Origin: Cupriavidus basilensis OR16
GTDB lineage: Bacteria > Pseudomonadota > Gammaproteobacteria > Burkholderiales > Burkholderiaceae
Assembly (NCBI RefSeq): GCF_000243095.1
Contig: NZ_AHJE01000081.1
Coordinates: 29,131-93,130 of the forward strand
Direction of reading: 5' to 3'
DNA length: 64,000 bases
Part shown: positions 62,684 to 64,000 of the stretch, piece after piece
Position numbering within the stretch: the first letter of the stretch is position 1
Layout of the letters: the number at the start of each line of letters is the position of its first letter
Notes under the pieces: model-generated
Told to the model about the DNA's origin: nothing
What the model saw: the letters and a program-made list of their open reading frames with translations, nothing else
Database searches by the model: none
Program-made: the position numbers and the translations under genes

Positions 62684-63612
62684 GCGCCATCGACAACCCC
62701 GCCACAGCCGCCCCGGCGGCGCCCCAGGCGCTGCGCCGCGAATCGCCGTGGCGCCGGATGGCGGCGGATTTCTTCGCCTCGCGCACCGCCGTGTTCGGCC
62801 TGGTGCTGCTGGTGACCCTGGTGCTGGCCGCGCTCTTCGCGCCGCTGGTCACGCCGCAGAATCCGTACGACCTGCTCCAGCTCGACGTCATGGACGCGCG
62901 CCTTGCGCCCGGCACGCCAAGCGGCACCGGCACTTACAACTACTGGCTCGGCACTGACGGCCAGGGGCGCGACATTTTCTCCGGGATCCTCTACGGCCTG
63001 CGCATCAGCCTGAGCGTGGGCGTGGGCTCGGCGCTGATCGCCGGCGTCATCGGCACCCTGCTGGGCCTGCTGGCCGCCTACGCCGGCGGCCGGGTGGACA
63101 GCGTCATCATGCGCACCGTGGACCTGCTGCTGTCGTTCCCGTCGATCCTGGTCGCGATGATGATCCTGGCCTTCCTCGGCAAGGGCGTGACCAATGTGGT
63201 GCTCACGCTCGTGATCCTGGAATGGGCCTACTACGCCCGCGCCGCGCGCGGCCAGGCGCTGGTGGAAAGCCGGCGCGAGTACGTGGAGGCGGCGCGCGGC
63301 CAGGGCATTTCCAACTGGCGCATCGTGGTGGGCCATATCCTGCCGAACTGCCTGCCGCCGCTGATCGTGATTGCCTCGCTGCAGGTGGCGCGCGCCATCA
63401 CGCTGGAGGCCACGCTGTCGTTCCTCGGCCTGGGCGTGCCGGTGACCGAGCCCTCGCTGGGCCTGCTGATCGCCAATGGCTACCAGTTCATGCTGTCCGA
63501 CGAGTACTGGATCAGCTTCTTCCCCGGCATCGCGCTGCTGGTCACGGTGGTGGCCATCAACCTGGTGGGCGACCGCCTGCGCGACGTGCTCAACCCGAGG
63601 TTGCAGAAATGA
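62680..63612 (+). CDS. Peptide-type ABC permease (DppC-like)
   Basis: A 310-residue inner membrane permease: N-terminal cytoplasmic leader, first helix AVFGLVLLVTLVLAALFAPL, WLGTDGQGRDIFSGILYGLR (DppC hallmark), EAA loop YVEAARGQGISNWRIVVGH and SFLGLGVPVTEPSLG. Overlaps both neighbours by four bases (ATGA). Confidence 0.93.
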   Translation: MSAIDNPATAAPAAPQALRRESPWRRMAADFFASRTAVFGLVLLVTLVLAALFAPLVTPQNPYDLLQLDVMDARLAPGTPSGTGTYNYWLGTDGQGRDIFSGILYGLRISLSVGVGSALIAGVIGTLLGLLAAYAGGRVDSVIMRTVDLLLSFPSILVAMMILAFLGKGVTNVVLTLVILEWAYYARAARGQALVESRREYVEAARGQGISNWRIVVGHILPNCLPPLIVIASLQVARAITLEATLSFLGLGVPVTEPSLGLLIANGYQFMLSDEYWISFFPGIALLVTVVAINLVGDRLRDVLNPRLQK

Positions 63613-64000
63613 GCGCGCCGGACATCAATCACGCCATGCCGACCCTGGAAGTGCGCCACCTGCGCACGCACTTCGAAACCCGCGCCGGCGTGCTGCCGGC
63701 AGTCGATGACGTTTCCTTCGCCGTGCCGCGCGGCCGCATCCTCGGGCTGGTGGGCGAATCCGGCTCCGGCAAATCGGTCACCGGCTTTTCCATCATGGGC
63801 CTGGTCGACGCGCCGGGACGCATCGTTGGCGGCGAGATCCTGTTCCAGGGCCGGGAGTTGACCCGGATGCGGCCCGCCGAGCTGCGCCAGCTGCAGGGCA
63901 ACCGCATCGCGATGATCTTCCAGGACCCGATGATGACGCTGAACCCGGTCCTGCGCATCGACACGCAGATGATCGAGGCCGTCCGTGGCGCATAGACAAA
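63609..64000 (+). CDS. Peptide-type ABC ATPase (DppD-like), 5' part, cut by window edge
   Basis: The first about 128 residues of the ATPase: Walker A GESGSGKS, Q-loop region AMIFQDPMMTLNPV. The frame meets TAG at 63993-63995. If the GG at 63987-63988 were a single G it would continue as AVRAHRQ, closer to the family's AVRAH. So a one-base insertion is likely, real or technical. The rest lies beyond the window. Confidence 0.85.

Noticed and set aside
1..64000. tRNA, rRNA or riboswitch genes
   Set aside because: I looked for T-loop GTTCGA-type cloverleaf patterns and known aptamer cores and found no convincing candidate; a covariance-model scan would be decisive.

Overview
The window is GC-rich (apart from one AT-rich patch), densely coded DNA from a Burkholderiaceae-type betaproteobacterium, most likely Cupriavidus or a close relative. 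The evidence is the style of gene content: LysR regulators, a Bug-family solute receptor, AcoR-type sigma-54 activators, a PQQ/quinoprotein alcohol-oxidation locus and a fused cytochrome c-flavoprotein. This placement is an inference from gene families, not from a marker gene. No rRNA, tRNA, CRISPR array or intact insertion sequence was seen.

Layout. (1) 1-3.2 kb: a possible defence-island edge, with the 5' part of a CapV-like patatin phospholipase (CBASS effector type) running off the left end and a divergent HipB/HipA-type toxin-antitoxin pair. (2) 3.2-6.4 kb: MFS transporter, a putative hydro-lyase broken by an internal deletion, and a divergent LysR regulator. (3) 6.5-13.5 kb: a calcium-type PQQ alcohol dehydrogenase with fused cytochrome c, a phenol-MetA-type outer membrane protein and an aldehyde dehydrogenase. 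A sigma-54 promoter and inverted repeats precede them, and their AcoR-like activator gene carries a deletion. (4) 13.8-24.7 kb: stress and maintenance genes (DUF6494, DUF255/thioredoxin-like, GYD, universal stress protein, two Hsp20, a CbpA-like J protein), two unrecognised small genes, and decayed SagB/ThcOx and methyltransferase genes. (5) 24.7-47.6 kb: a large quinoprotein island. It holds a XoxJ-like binding protein, cytochrome c-550 PedF, a second sigma-54 activator, two quinoprotein-relay MBL proteins, a prolyl-aminopeptidase-like hydrolase, pqqABCDE, a cytochrome c, a second PQQ alcohol dehydrogenase with the lanthanide-type Asp signature, a SoxYZ-like carrier, the PQQ-associated ABC system with beta-propeller, a Bug receptor, a two-component pair and a TonB-dependent receptor. 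(6) 47.7-64 kb: a secreted hypothetical protein, an AT-rich patch, a cold-shock/DUF1294 protein, an RpoD-family sigma factor, TatD, the 1041-residue triheme cytochrome-flavoprotein fusion, DUF2970, a MocR-type regulator with an internal deletion, an osmoprotectant ABC protein, LysR plus flavoprotein, and a peptide-type ABC transporter running off the right end.

How it fits together. The quinoprotein genes form one physiological unit. Alcohols are oxidised in the periplasm by two PQQ dehydrogenases, one Ca-type and one predicted lanthanide-type. Electrons pass to cytochromes c, and aldehydes go to the NAD aldehyde dehydrogenase. PQQ is made by pqqA-E. By eye, sequences with the sigma-54 GG-N10-GC geometry lie before the aldehyde dehydrogenase gene, the second activator gene, pqqA and the lanthanide-type dehydrogenase gene, suggesting one regulon.

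A striking general feature is the number of lesions. Internal deletions affect the hydro-lyase, the first activator, the histidine kinase, the MocR regulator and an ABC permease. Short perfect tandem duplications of 11 to 23 bp occur at several places, and at least five single-base indels in short C/G runs affect pqqE, an MBL gene, the binding-protein/permease boundary, the sigma factor and the last ABC ATPase. The single-base ones could be sequencing errors; the larger ones look like slippage or decay.
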